DNA from: Streptomyces sp. ASQP_92
GTDB taxonomy: Bacteria > Actinomycetota > Actinomycetes > Streptomycetales > Streptomycetaceae
Direction of reading: 5' to 3'
Assembly (NCBI RefSeq): GCF_025399895.1
Contig: NZ_JAODUA010000002.1
Location: 558,001-622,000 of the forward strand
DNA length: 64,000 nt
The notes under the pieces were generated by a model, which worked only from the letters and a program-made list of their open reading frames with translations, did not search any database and had not been told where the DNA came from. This document shows positions 27,881 through 37,083 of this stretch, in pieces; the stretch's first letter is position 1; every line of letters starts with the position of its first letter. The position numbers and the translations under genes are program-made.

Positions 27881-28786
27881 TCAGGGGCGAAGTCCCGCCA
27901 GCAGGGCGCCAGTTCGGGCGAAGTCGGCCGCCCCGGTGTTCCAGTCCGCGTTCATGGGGCTGATGGCGACCCGGCCGGCACTGACGGCCTCCACGTCGCT
28001 GCCCTTGGCCGGAGGTCGCGGCGCGAACCTCACGCCGACCTTCCAGGTGCCGTCGCCGCTGTCGGTGAAGTCCGGTACCAGCGGTGCCTGGGGGTCCTGG
28101 AAGGTCAGGGAGGTGCCCTTGGCGGTACCCTTTCCGTCCGCGCCGATGACCGGGTAGTTGACGTTGAGGCCCACGCCGTGCGGCAGCAGGGGCCCTGATT
28201 CCGCCCGCGTCCGAAGCTGGTTGATGAGCCCGGCCAGGAAGTCGACGGTGGGCTGCATGGCGTTGACCGTGGCCACCGGGTCGGGCGCGGCGAGGCCCCC
28301 CGTGCTGACCGCGATCGCGGGCACTCCGGACTCCAGGGCGGCGACGGCGCCGCCAACCGTCCCCGAGTGAGTGGCCAGACTTGCCACGTTCGGGCCGAAG
28401 TTGGTGCCGGAGACCACCAGATCGGGTGCCGCGCCCTTGAACACCTCGGCGAGCCCGAAGGCCACGGAGTCGCCGGGTGTGCCGTCCACCGCCCACACCT
28501 TCGCCTCCGGGTGGCGGACCGCGATGCTGGTCGCGCTCAGCATCTTCGTCCCGGCGCCGCTCTGGTTGGTCAGCGGCGCGACGATCGTGACGTCGTACCC
28601 GGCGGACGAAAGGCGCTGGAACGCCGCGCGGATGCCGGGGGCGTCGTAGCCGTCGTCATCGGTGAGCAGGATGCGAAGCGGGGCTTGGGCCGCGGGCCGC
28701 GCGGAGGCGGCCGCAGGAACTGCCGCGGCCAGAGCGGGCGTACACAACAGCAGTGCTGCCAGCGGCAGAACGTGCTTGCGTCTCAC
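27881..28786 (-). CDS. Secreted SurE-like 5'/3'-nucleotidase
   Basis: 301 residues. A Sec signal peptide (MRRKHVLPLAALLLCTPALA, cleavage around residues 28-36) is followed by the SurE fold: ILLTDDDGYDAPGIRA for the metal-binding DDG, SGTNFGPNVA and HSGTVGGAVAAL for the remaining active-site elements. The family removes phosphate from nucleoside monophosphates or other phosphomonoesters; export suggests phosphate scavenging outside the cell (inference). GTG 28786 follows AAGGAG with six-base spacing. It lies downstream of the MFS gene but behind a terminator. Confidence 0.9.
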   Translation of the reverse strand: MRRKHVLPLAALLLCTPALAAAVPAAASARPAAQAPLRILLTDDDGYDAPGIRAAFQRLSSAGYDVTIVAPLTNQSGAGTKMLSATSIAVRHPEAKVWAVDGTPGDSVAFGLAEVFKGAAPDLVVSGTNFGPNVASLATHSGTVGGAVAALESGVPAIAVSTGGLAAPDPVATVNAMQPTVDFLAGLINQLRTRAESGPLLPHGVGLNVNYPVIGADGKGTAKGTSLTFQDPQAPLVPDFTDSGDGTWKVGVRFAPRPPAKGSDVEAVSAGRVAISPMNADWNTGAADFARTGALLAGLRP

Positions 28787-28819
28787 GATGTGCTCCTTGG
28801 AATGAGGGAGTTGACCGGA

Positions 28820-28855
28820 CCGGCGGTCGCCCGACCCTCGGCAGGCGACCGCCGG
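28820..28855 (-). terminator. Strong 12-bp hairpin terminator of the MFS gene
   Basis: CCGGCGGTCGCC at 28820-28831 pairs perfectly with GGCGACCGCCGG at 28844-28855 around a 12-base loop, 49 bases beyond the MFS stop codon and before the SurE-like gene. Confidence 0.65.
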
Positions 28856-28903
28856 AGTGATGAGGGGTGCGCCCCGAGGCGCCGCCCCGGAGCGGAGTCG
28901 GAC

Positions 28904-30160
28904 TCAGCGGACGCTGCGGATGGGGAGGATCGCCAGCGCCCCGACCAGGGAGAGCGCGCCGCCCACCAGGAACAGCGCGCTGTATCCGCCGAAGGCGGTG
29001 ACGATCGCGGAGGCCACGAACGGGGCGATGATCTGCGGCCCGGCGTTGGCGATGTTGAGGACGCCCAGGTCGCGGGCGGCGTCCTCGGCGTTGGGCAGCA
29101 CCAGGGTGACCACCGCTGTGTCCACTGCCATGAAGCAGCCGAAGGCCAGCCCGTTGAGGGCGCTGAAGACGAGCATTCCGGTCCAGGTGGGGCTGAGGAC
29201 GGGAATCACCGTGACGAGCCCGGCGAGCGCGGCCGACGTACCCACGAACACCTTGCGCCGGTCCCAGCGGTCGGAGAGCACACCGCCGATCACCGTGGAG
29301 ATCGCCATGGCGGCCATCGACACGGGCGTCAGAATCGCCATCGCGGAGGCGGGCGCCAGCCCCGAGGGCAGCGCGATGTGGTCTTCCAGGATGTAGAGCT
29401 GGTAGCCGATGACGGAGAAGTAGCCAAGGACCATCAGCGCGCGGCCGATGAACGCCCATCGGAAGTCGTGGTGGGACAGGGCCGACAGGAGCGCGGCCAG
29501 GCGTCGGCGCCGTGCCACCGCCGGCTCGGGCACGTCGCGGGGCACATCTCTGGGCACATCTCGGAAGGAGCCCGCCAGCAGCACGGCGGCAGCGGCGACC
29601 AGCGCACCGAAGACGAGGTAGCCCGTCCTGACGCTGTCCGACAGCTGCGAGGCGATGAGCACCCCGACGCTGCCGCCGATCGGCAGCGCGAGCCCGACGA
29701 GGGCCGATGCCGTTCCGCGTCGGGCCGCCGGAATGCGGTCCGGGACCACTGCGGTGACCGCTGCCTGGTAGACGTTCATGGTCGCCTGGACCAGACACCA
29801 GCCGATGCCGATCATCAGGGCGGTCCGTACGGTGCCCAGGAAGGCGAGGCCGGCCAGCGAGGCGAGGGCACCGCCGAGGATCCAGGGGTTGCGCCGTCCG
29901 CTCCGGTCGGAGAGCGCCCCGGCGATCGGGTTGAACGCGGTCGCGAAGACCGCGCTGACGCCGCCCACCAGACCGAGCACGGCGACCTTGTGCGCGGGGT
30001 CGACGGCGGCGATCTGCAGGGGAAGCAGCACGGATCCCACACCCATGTAGACGGCGAGCATGGAAGCGTTCGCGATCAGGAGGAGCAGCATGAGCGCGCG
30101 CTGGCGGGACGCGGCGGGTGCGGTGTGAGGGCGGGGTTCGATCAGTTCGTTCGTGGTCAT
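28904..30160 (-). CDS. MFS transporter
   Basis: 418 residues, 12 helices. Helix 2-3 loop GALSDRSGRRNPWILGG is close to the sugar/glycoside-cation-symporter-like MFS group, and GGVLSDRWDRRKVFVG repeats motif A in the second half. The central cytoplasmic loop carries a tandem RDVPRDVPRDVPEP. Substrate not deducible. A LacI-type site lies 130 bases upstream of the ATG at 30160, so uptake or efflux of the regulon's inducer is plausible (inference). Confidence 0.88.
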   Translation of the reverse strand: MTTNELIEPRPHTAPAASRQRALMLLLLIANASMLAVYMGVGSVLLPLQIAAVDPAHKVAVLGLVGGVSAVFATAFNPIAGALSDRSGRRNPWILGGALASLAGLAFLGTVRTALMIGIGWCLVQATMNVYQAAVTAVVPDRIPAARRGTASALVGLALPIGGSVGVLIASQLSDSVRTGYLVFGALVAAAAVLLAGSFRDVPRDVPRDVPEPAVARRRRLAALLSALSHHDFRWAFIGRALMVLGYFSVIGYQLYILEDHIALPSGLAPASAMAILTPVSMAAMAISTVIGGVLSDRWDRRKVFVGTSAALAGLVTVIPVLSPTWTGMLVFSALNGLAFGCFMAVDTAVVTLVLPNAEDAARDLGVLNIANAGPQIIAPFVASAIVTAFGGYSALFLVGGALSLVGALAILPIRSVR

Positions 30161-30705
30161 GACGGCCGCCGATGCGTGGGCGCCGTGTTACGGCTGTCGA
30201 AGACGGACATGTCGACTCCTCGGGACGGAGCAGAGGGGGAGGGGCCACGGCAGCGAGAGACGCGCGGGCGGAGAGTTTGAGCCATGCGGTTACACGTGTT
30301 AGCGCTGTACGGGCATTGTGTAGCACCCCGGGTGGGTTCCGCGCTAGAGCGAGGAGAGGGTGCCGAAGGGGAGGGGTGGGTAAGTCGGTCGGCTCGTAGG
30401 GGGCGTGGGCTGCGCGTTTCGCCGTGGCGCGAGGAATCTGCGTGGCCGAAAAATATATTGCCCTTGTGTCGGTCGCCGCGTAGGCGCAATACTCGCCGCC
30501 GCCGTCCCGTCACGGTTGGTGCGGCTGTGGAGCCGTCCCCCGGCGGGGCGCGCTCGAGCCGACGGCTCGCCGCCCGGCTCCTCCCGTGCCTCGCACGTCA
30601 ATTCATCCGCCCGAACGGCGATCCCGTTCGCCGATGGCGCGCGCCCGGCAGACCTGCAGGTATCCCGCTCTCCGTCCCTGTCACCGCATCCCCGAAAGGG
30701 TTGTC
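30161..30705. promoter_or_regulatory. Divergent promoter region, MFS and PAP2 genes
   Basis: About 545 bases without a gene. It contains the LacI-type site at 30290-30301 and an AT-rich patch near 30446-30465 (GAAAAATATATTGCCC) that may be part of a promoter. Confidence 0.5.
30290..30301. promoter_or_regulatory. LacI-type operator site 1 (TTACACGTGTTA)
   Basis: Core ACACGTGT is palindromic. Same motif as at 33147, 34078, 37084 and 47505. It lies 130 bases upstream of the MFS transporter gene. Confidence 0.6.
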
Positions 30706-31413
30706 ATGCTCCCTGCTCCTCCGCTGCCCGGCGCAATCGCGCCGACCAGCACACGCGATCGTCTGCCCGCCCCGCCGCCCCGGGGCGCCACGGCCATCGC
30801 AAGCGCACTCGTGATGGCGGCCCTGGCCGTCGGGCTCGCGCTACGGGGCAGGCCGTCGCCTTTCGCGCGTCTGGATGCGCCCTGGGTCCGTTGGGCGGAG
30901 CATTCGGGGAACGGCGCGACCACGGACTTCGCCGATGCCCTGGACCGTCTGGGCGGTCCGATCGGAGCGGTCGTGCCGCTCACGCTGGTCGGCGTCCTGT
31001 GTGTCTACGGGCGGTGGCGCTCGGGGCTGTTCGCGTTCACGGCTGCCGTCCTCACGAATTTCGTCGTCGTGATGCCCCTCAAGCAGGTCGTCGACCGCCC
31101 GCGTCCGCCGCACCCGCTGGTCCTGGTCAACGACGGGTCGTTCCCCTCGGGGCAGGTGTTCAGCGCGGTGACGCTCGTGATGGTGGCCGCGGTGGTGGCG
31201 TTCCCGCCGCGGGTGCGCCGCTGGTGGTGGCTGTTCGGCGGTGTGTATGTAGCCGCGATGATGTGGAGCCGCACCTGGCTGCACGCCCAGTGGTTCAGCG
31301 ACACGGCCGCCGGCGCTCTGGCCGGTGCGGGTACCTGCCTCCTGCTGTGGCGGGCGTTCGCCCCCCTGCTGGAACGCGAAGCGGTGCGGGCCGCGGCCGT
31401 CCGCCTGTTCTGA
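30706..31413 (+). CDS. PAP2-family membrane phosphatase (first copy)
   Basis: 235 residues, about five or six helices. The phosphatase signature is complete: KQVVDRPRPPHP (KxxxxxxRP), FPSGQVF where PSGH is usual (His replaced by Gln), and SRTWLHAQWFSD (SRxxxxxHxxxD). The site would face the outside and dephosphorylate lipid phosphates, though loss of the PSGH His could reduce activity. ATG 30706 follows GAAAGGG. Clear paralogue of the protein at 35211-35897 on the other strand. Confidence 0.88.
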   Translation: MLPAPPLPGAIAPTSTRDRLPAPPPRGATAIASALVMAALAVGLALRGRPSPFARLDAPWVRWAEHSGNGATTDFADALDRLGGPIGAVVPLTLVGVLCVYGRWRSGLFAFTAAVLTNFVVVMPLKQVVDRPRPPHPLVLVNDGSFPSGQVFSAVTLVMVAAVVAFPPRVRRWWWLFGGVYVAAMMWSRTWLHAQWFSDTAAGALAGAGTCLLLWRAFAPLLEREAVRAAAVRLF

Positions 31414-31465
31414 ATGTCCGACGGGGACGGGCCGGACGGAGGAAGTCGGTGGATATCTCGACTTC

Positions 31466-31495
31466 TTGACGCTCGTCGAAAATGCGCCATAGTGT
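31466..31495 (+). promoter_or_regulatory. Shared-type promoter A, upstream of the carboxylesterase
   Basis: TTGACG (31466-31471), 18-base spacer, TAGTGT (31490-31495), 54 bases before the esterase ATG. The spacer begins CTCGTCGAAAAT. It shares the TTGACG/TCG(T/C)C/CATA pattern with sites B (37716) and C (40010), so it is likely bound by one regulator. Confidence 0.6.
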
Positions 31496-31548
31496 CGAGG
31501 GTGTGTACGGCGTTCGCGCCGCGCAGCCCGGATGAGGAAGGAACGCAC

Positions 31549-33105
31549 ATGGACCATTCCCCGGACGGTCCTTCGGTGGTCGACCTGGAGTCAGGTCGAC
31601 TGCGAGGGGCCGTTGAAGAGGGCATCACCGTCTTCCGGGCGGTGCCGTACGCGGCGCCACCGGTCGGCGCGCTCCGATGGCGGCCGGCGCAGCCGCACCC
31701 CGGCTGGAGCGGAGTGCGCGACGCCACCACCGACGGGCCGAGTACGCCGCAGATGTACACGGAGGGCGGCGACCCGGTGCTCGGCGGCCACGGCTTCCCG
31801 CCCTTCGACGACGACTGCCTGACCCTGAACATCTGGACGCCCGCCGCGGACGAGGGCCGTCGGCCGGTTCTGCTGTGGATCCACGGCGGCGGCTTCGTGT
31901 CGGGCTCGGGCTCCCTGCCCATCTACTCCGGTGACACCTTCGCCCGGGACGGCGATCTCGTCGTGGTGAGCATCAACTACCGTGTGGGCCCGCTCGGTTA
32001 CCTCTACCCGGGCGCCGAGTGCGACGGGAGCCAGGATGGGGAGGGCCAGGCGCGGGCCGGGAACTTCTGGCTCACCGACCAGCTCGCCGCCCTGCGCTGG
32101 GTGCACGAGAACATCGCACGCTTCGGCGGCGATCCGGACACCATCACGGTCGCCGGACAGTCCGGCGGAGCGATCTCCACCGCGGCCCTGGCGGGCCACC
32201 CCGAGGCGCGTCGCATGGTCCAGCGCGTCATCTTGCAGAGCCCGCCCTTGGGCCTGCACATCCCGGACCCGGCCGAATACCTCGAACGGACCGCCGCCTA
32301 CCTGCGGTTCGCCGGCGCCAAGGACACCGACGAGCTCCGCGAGCTGCCCTGGCCGCGACTGATCGAGGCGGCCGGAGCCCTGTTCGGACACACCACGCGA
32401 TGGGGCTACTGGCCCACGCCCTTCCTCCCCGTGCGGGACGGCGTGACCCTGCACGAGCACCCCGCCCGCACCCTGCTCGACGAAGCGGCCGCCGACATCG
32501 ACGTCATGATCGGCTGGACGCGCGAGGAGGCCAACTTCGGTTTCGCGCTGGACGAGAGGTACGCCGCGGCGACCCGGGAGCAGGTGGTCGCTCGGATCGC
32601 GGACGTCTTCGAAGGCGACGCCGGCCAGGTCTACGACGCCTACGCCCGCACCCGCCCAGGTGCCCGCTCGGTCGACGTGCTCATGGACCTGATCACGGAC
32701 GAGCTGTTCCGTGTACCTGGCGTCGAACTCGCCGAGGGACGGGCCGCCGCGGGGCACCCCGTGTGGGCCTACCAGTTCGACCTGCCCACCCCGGTGTACG
32801 ACGGCCGGCTCGCGGCGGCCCACTGCCTGGAACTGCCCTTCGTGTTCCACAACTTCGACAAGTGGTCCCACGCGCCCCTCGTGCGAGGCATCGACCCCGC
32901 CGTGCGCGACGGCCTGGCGGACGCCATGCACCGGGCGTGGATCGCCTTCGTGCGCACCGGCGATCCCAACCACGGCGGTCTGCCGACCTGGCGGCGTTAC
33001 GGGGCCGAGTCGCGCACCACCATGCGGTTCGACTCCGTGGTGACATCGGTGGACGACCTCGCGGGACACTCGCGCACCCTGCACGAGGCGCGTACGCGTC
33101 CCTAG
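31549..33105 (+). CDS. Type B carboxylesterase
   Basis: 518 residues. Seen: FRAVPYAAPPVGALRWRPAQ, DDDCLTLNIWTP, oxyanion motif LLWIHGGGFVSGS, and nucleophile elbow TVAGQSGGAIST (Ser about 203). The acid and His regions fit near GWTREEANF and LPFVFHNFD. Hydrolyses carboxylic esters, here with no signal peptide, so in the cytoplasm. ATG 31549 follows GAGGAAGG. Its promoter matches those of the aryl-CoA ligase and monooxygenase genes, so release of an aromatic acid from an ester substrate is a reasonable inference. Confidence 0.93.
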   Translation: MDHSPDGPSVVDLESGRLRGAVEEGITVFRAVPYAAPPVGALRWRPAQPHPGWSGVRDATTDGPSTPQMYTEGGDPVLGGHGFPPFDDDCLTLNIWTPAADEGRRPVLLWIHGGGFVSGSGSLPIYSGDTFARDGDLVVVSINYRVGPLGYLYPGAECDGSQDGEGQARAGNFWLTDQLAALRWVHENIARFGGDPDTITVAGQSGGAISTAALAGHPEARRMVQRVILQSPPLGLHIPDPAEYLERTAAYLRFAGAKDTDELRELPWPRLIEAAGALFGHTTRWGYWPTPFLPVRDGVTLHEHPARTLLDEAAADIDVMIGWTREEANFGFALDERYAAATREQVVARIADVFEGDAGQVYDAYARTRPGARSVDVLMDLITDELFRVPGVELAEGRAAAGHPVWAYQFDLPTPVYDGRLAAAHCLELPFVFHNFDKWSHAPLVRGIDPAVRDGLADAMHRAWIAFVRTGDPNHGGLPTWRRYGAESRTTMRFDSVVTSVDDLAGHSRTLHEARTRP

Positions 33106-33146
33106 ACGGTCACACATTGTCCGGGAATGTCGCCCGGTGCAAGTTG

Positions 33147-33158
33147 TTACACGTGTAG
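33147..33158. promoter_or_regulatory. LacI-type operator site 2 (TTACACGTGTAG)
   Basis: Contains the perfect 10-bp palindrome TACACGTGTA at 33148-33157. It lies 42 bases past the esterase stop and beyond the truncated 3' end of the P450 remnant, so its present target is unclear; the DNA it once controlled may have been deleted. Confidence 0.5.
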
Positions 33159-33162
33159 TCGC

Positions 33163-33189
33163 GCGGCCTCCTCCGCCGGAGGGGGCCGC
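33163..33189 (+). terminator. GC-rich hairpin terminator
   Basis: GCGGCCTCCTCC (33163-33174) and GGAGGGGGCCGC (33178-33189) pair at 11 of 12 positions, shortly after the carboxylesterase gene. Confidence 0.5.
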
Positions 33190-33352
33190 GCTGCTACCGG
33201 GTGGCAGATGGTCAGGGCAGCGTCCTCGGCGTTGCGGCCCGGCGCGATGGTCTCGGCGGTCGACGGCGACAGGACGGCCCCCGGCCGCAGGAGTACGCGG
33301 CGAAAACGACCGCGGCGCGACCCGGCCGGACAGCCGGGGGCCGTCCAAGCCG

Positions 33353-34064
33353 TCAGCGGCGCACCGCGTGTGCGGCCCGCGCCCGCCGCGTACCGTCCGG
33401 CGCCCGCCAGAAAGGTGGACGGGTGCCTGCTGCCAACCGGACAGGGAATTCCCCCAGCCCCAGCGGCGCGCATCCTGGGCGTCCTCGGCGTTGCCCGCCG
33501 TGGCACCGGCCAGTGCGCCCAGCGGGCAGGCCTGGGATTCCGCGAGGCGCCGAGCAGCTCTCCAACACCGACCCCACCAGGGGCTGCCCGTACTGCGTGA
33601 CCAGATCGGCACCGTCGTGCGTCGCCCAGCCGTTCACCAGGGCCTCGGCCCGCCGCCGCACCCTCGTGCGCAGCCGCCGTACGTCGATGCGGCCGAGCGC
33701 CTGCGTCACCACTTGGCGTTGCCTGCGGTGCGGCTGACCGTCCAGGCGGTGCAGTGCCGGACGCACACCGGGGACCGGCAGTACAGACGAGGCCTCGGGG
33801 ATCACGCCGTCGGCGAGGGCCTTCCAATGCCGTGGACCGCTGGAGAAGTCCCGCCCGTTCCATAGGAGTTCCGGCACCTCCCGAAACTCCGGCACAAGCC
33901 ATGCGGCCCGGCCCGGGGGCCCCTACGACGGGCGCGAGCGCCCCCCAGCGCTCCAGGAGCGGGGTCGTACACATCTCTTCGCCCCCCGTCGGCAGGGCGC
34001 CGTCTGCCGCCGCCGGGTCGTAGGGAAACGGGCACGAGGACGGGACGGAGCTGCTGTGATCCAT
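33353..34064 (-). pseudogene. Truncated, frameshifted cytochrome P450
   Basis: From ATG 34064 (MDHSSSVPSSCPFPYDPAAA, then TTPLLERWGALAPVV) the frame shifts near 33893-33905 and continues as FSSGPRHWKALADGVIPE, HRLDGQPHRRQRQVVTQALG and ADLVTQYGQPL. These are the N-terminal helices of a bacterial P450, up to about residue 150-160. After that P450 similarity stops: no I-helix and no FGxGxHxCxG heme motif follows on either frame down to 33150. A dead monooxygenase, formerly divergent from lacI and next to its operator. Confidence 0.75.
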
Positions 34065-34077
34065 CGGGCTCGTCGAG

Positions 34078-34089
34078 TAACGCGTGTAA
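34078..34089. promoter_or_regulatory. LacI-type operator site 3 (TAACGCGTGTAA)
   Basis: Variant core ACGCGTGT. It is 51 bases upstream of the lacI-type ATG and 14 bases from the start of the P450 remnant, the expected place for autoregulation. Confidence 0.6.
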
Positions 34090-34139
34090 CGTATGGGGTG
34101 AAAGCGGCTCGTCGGCTGCAAGGAGTGAAGAAGGACGTC

Positions 34140-35147
34140 ATGGCCGAAGAAAAGCCCGCCCCAGCCGCCATCACCAGCGCGGACGTGGCCCGGCTGGCCG
34201 GGGTCTCCCGCGCCACCGTGTCCTTCGTGCTCAACAACACGCAGGGGCACCGGGTCAGCGACGCCACCAAGGCCCGGGTGCTGGCCGCGGCCAAGGACCT
34301 CGGTTACGTCCCGCACGCCGCCGCACGGTCGCTGCGCGCCGGGCGCAGCAACATGGTCCTGATGCCCGCGTCGATCTCCGCCATCGGCCGCCTCGTCAGC
34401 GACTGGGTGGACGACCTGCACAGCGAACTCGACCGGCACGGATACACCACGGTGCTCCACGCCGGCCGTTTCGCCGACCCGGTGGCCGCCGCCCGCTCGT
34501 GGGCCGAGCTGCGGCCCTCGGCGGTCCTGGCCATCGACGGCGACCGCCTCACCGCTCAGGCCGCGCAGGTGCTGCGCCGCGCGGGCATCCGCGGGCTGCT
34601 GGCCTTCGCCTCCCATCCGGTGGACGGGGTCCACACCGTGCCGTTCGACCACGCCTCCATCGGCGCCGCCGCCGCGGAGCACCTCATCGCGCGCGGACGC
34701 CGCCGGATCGCCGTGGTGATGCCGCAGGAACGCGGCCTCCAGGCCTTCGCCGAACCCCGGCTCGCGGGCGCGCAAGCGGTCGCCGCCCGGCACATGGCCA
34801 CCGTGACGCCCGTCGGCCTGTCGTACACCAGCGAGTCCGCCACGGCCCTTGCCAGGGGTTGGGCCGAGCGCAACCTGGACGCGGTCTTCGCCTTCAACGA
34901 CGAGTACGCCGCGCTGCTGATGCACGCGCTGCGAGCCGAAGGCATCGCGGTTCCCGACGAGGTGGCGGTGGTCGGTTCCGACGACCTCGTGCTGTCGCGG
35001 TTGCAAGACCCGCCGCTCACCACGATCCGTCTCGACCTGCCCTCGGCGGCCTGCATCGCGGACACCCTCCACGAACTGATCGAAACGGGGACGGCACCGC
35101 CGGTGCCCGGCATGGAAGCCGTCGTGGTCCATCGCCAGACCTCCTGA
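34140..35147 (+). CDS. LacI-family transcriptional regulator
   Basis: 335 residues. N-terminal HTH ITSADVARLAGVSRATVSFV with hinge GYVPHAAARSLRAGRSNMV, then a periplasmic-binding-protein-like sensor domain (FAFNDEYAALLMHALRAEGI; VAVVGSDDLVLSRLQDPPLT). LacI proteins are dimeric repressors that bind palindromes with a central CG, as in ACACGTGT; five such sites lie within 30-48 kb, one directly before this gene. ATG 34140 follows AGAAGGA. Inference: it represses the transporter, esterase/hydrolase and own promoters until an unknown inducer binds. Confidence 0.95.
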   Translation: MAEEKPAPAAITSADVARLAGVSRATVSFVLNNTQGHRVSDATKARVLAAAKDLGYVPHAAARSLRAGRSNMVLMPASISAIGRLVSDWVDDLHSELDRHGYTTVLHAGRFADPVAAARSWAELRPSAVLAIDGDRLTAQAAQVLRRAGIRGLLAFASHPVDGVHTVPFDHASIGAAAAEHLIARGRRRIAVVMPQERGLQAFAEPRLAGAQAVAARHMATVTPVGLSYTSESATALARGWAERNLDAVFAFNDEYAALLMHALRAEGIAVPDEVAVVGSDDLVLSRLQDPPLTTIRLDLPSAACIADTLHELIETGTAPPVPGMEAVVVHRQTS

Positions 35148-35210
35148 GGCCCTCTCAGGTCACCCGGCGCCGCACGTGTCCGCCGTGTCTCCCTCCGACG
35201 GGGCGGACCT

Positions 35211-35897
35211 TCACCCCTCCCGTGCCAGCCTGTGCCGGAACAGCCACCACGACAGCAGCGCCGTACCGGCACCGGCCGCGGCCCCGGCGACCGTGTCGCT
35301 GAGCCAGTGCGCGTGGAGCCAGGTGCGGCTCCACATCATCGTGGCCGTGAACAGCGCCCCACCGAACCAGTACGCACGCCGCCGCGCGGTCGGCACCCAC
35401 AGGGCGCCGACCATCACCACGAGCATCGCCGCCCCCGCGGCGTGGCCCGACGGGAAGGAGCCGTGGTCCACCCGGACCAGCGGGTGTTCCGGACGCGGCC
35501 GGTCGACCAGGAACTTGAGACCCTGGACGACCAGGAAGTTCCCCACCCCGTACGTGACCACCAGGTAGCCCGCGGACGCCCATCGCCTGCGCGCCACCAG
35601 GAACAGCAGCAGAACCAGCGGCACCACCACACCGAGCGGTCCGCCGAACCAGTTCAGCACCGCGGCCACGACACCGTGGAAACCACCGTGCGGACCTCCC
35701 ATCCATGACAGCCACCGGTCGTCAAGACCCTGGAACGACGGTTGGCGAGGATCCGCGTCAACTCCCGCCCCCAGCAGCACCGTTATGAGCAGGAGGAGGA
35801 CTCCCAGGCGCGCCACGCCGACGCGCGGCGCGGCCGGCGCGGAGCCGCGGCGACGGCCGGTCGCGGGTGTGACTGAAGAGTCGAGTGTGCGGGACAT
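35211..35897 (-). CDS. PAP2-family membrane phosphatase (second copy)
   Basis: 228 residues with five to six helices. Full signature: KFLVDRPRPEHP, FPSGHAAGA and SRTWLHAHWLSD. Unlike the copy at 30706, the PSGH histidine is present. The WSRTWLHAxWxSDTxAGAxAGAGT segment is nearly identical between the two, so they are recent paralogues in opposite orientation flanking the esterase-lacI block. ATG 35897 follows GAGAGG. Lipid-phosphate or undecaprenyl-pyrophosphate phosphatase is possible; the substrate is unknown. Confidence 0.9.
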   Translation of the reverse strand: MSRTLDSSVTPATGRRRGSAPAAPRVGVARLGVLLLLITVLLGAGVDADPRQPSFQGLDDRWLSWMGGPHGGFHGVVAAVLNWFGGPLGVVVPLVLLLFLVARRRWASAGYLVVTYGVGNFLVVQGLKFLVDRPRPEHPLVRVDHGSFPSGHAAGAAMLVVMVGALWVPTARRRAYWFGGALFTATMMWSRTWLHAHWLSDTVAGAAAGAGTALLSWWLFRHRLAREG

Positions 35898-36014
35898 GGA
35901 GCGCCTCTCGAAGCCGTACGTTCCGGCGACCGGATGAGTGTCGGGAGAAGGGGAACGAGTTGTGGGTGGGGATGGTGGGACGCGGTGTCCCGCGCCCCAC
36001 CACGGGGTTCGGGC

Positions 36015-36950
36015 TCAGGCGCCCAGGTGATGGGCGAGGAACGCGACGCCGCCGTTGACGATGGGGGTCACGTCGGGGGCGCCGAGGAAGATGTGGTCGG
36101 CTCCCTCCACGGGTTGCAGGGTGACCTCGCCACCCGCGTCCGTGATCGCCTGGGCGAGTACCTCGCTCTGGCTGTACGGGACGAGGCCGTCGCTCGTTCC
36201 GTGCACCAGCAGGAACGGGGGGATGTCCGCACCGTGCGCGTAGGTGACGGGGCTCGCGACCCGCGCCAACTCCGGCCGCTGCTCGGTGGTTCCGCCGAGC
36301 AGAGCGGCGTACGGGTCGGGGAAGGCGGCATCGGGCGGCATGGGCATCGGGTGCGCGAGGAGCGTCACGATCTCGGAGACGCCGTACCAGTCCACCACCG
36401 CGCGCACCGAGGTGTCGCCCGCGCCCACGCCCTCCGTGCCTTCCAGAGCGGGGCCGCCGGGGCTGTCGGGACGCACGAGTCCCGACAGAGCGGAAAGGTG
36501 GCCCCCCGCCGACTCGCCCCAGACCCCGAGCCGCTCCGGATCGATGCCGAACGACTCGGCGAAGCGGCGCACGTAGCGGATCGCGGCCTTCACATCGTGC
36601 AGCTGAGCGGGGAAGGGCGCCTCCAGGCTGTGCCGGTAGTCGATGCTGACCAGCGCGAGCCCGGCGCCGAGGATCGCACCGTGCAGCAGAGCCGCCGGGA
36701 CGGTCGGCGGGGGATAGCGCCGGTCGCCGTCCAGCCAGCCGCCGCCGTGGATCCACACCACGGCGGGCACCGGGCCATCGGCCGGTGGTACGTGCACATC
36801 GAGCAGCCGGGGCCGGTACCCGGGGGTAGTGGCGTAGGTGACCCCGTCGAAACGGCGCACCCCGTCCTCGGCGAGGGTGGGTGGAACGGGCTGTCCGTAG
36901 GGCGGCGGGGGCCAGGTCAGGTCGAGCTCGGCCGGAGGTGACTGCGTCAT
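36015..36950 (-). CDS. Alpha/beta hydrolase, HSL/BD-FAE-like esterase
   Basis: 311 residues. AVVWIHGGGWLDGD (HGGGW oxyanion motif), VWGESAGGHLSALS (Ser about 155), VHGTSDGLVPY with the Asp, and VEGADHIFLG with the His give a complete triad. The group includes hormone-sensitive-lipase-like carboxylesterases. ATG 36950. A perfect 14-bp LacI-type site lies 134 bases upstream, making it a probable member of the regulon and a second ester-cleaving enzyme beside the type B esterase. Confidence 0.9.
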   Translation of the reverse strand: MTQSPPAELDLTWPPPPYGQPVPPTLAEDGVRRFDGVTYATTPGYRPRLLDVHVPPADGPVPAVVWIHGGGWLDGDRRYPPPTVPAALLHGAILGAGLALVSIDYRHSLEAPFPAQLHDVKAAIRYVRRFAESFGIDPERLGVWGESAGGHLSALSGLVRPDSPGGPALEGTEGVGAGDTSVRAVVDWYGVSEIVTLLAHPMPMPPDAAFPDPYAALLGGTTEQRPELARVASPVTYAHGADIPPFLLVHGTSDGLVPYSQSEVLAQAITDAGGEVTLQPVEGADHIFLGAPDVTPIVNGGVAFLAHHLGA

Positions 36951-37083
36951 GGATGCCCTTTCGCATCGAGGAGGGCGACGGGGGGCTCGCGAAGGGGTTC
37001 GGATGCTCCGACCAAGGTCTGGTGCCCGCGTTCGTGACGTTTGTCCGAAATCCTTGCGTCCTGCGTCGGAAGATGGTTAGCAT

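Noticed and set aside
30284..30814. Plus-strand frame through the MFS/PAP2 intergenic region
   Set aside because: Arg-rich, no domain, and it overlaps the operator and the start of the PAP2 gene in another frame.
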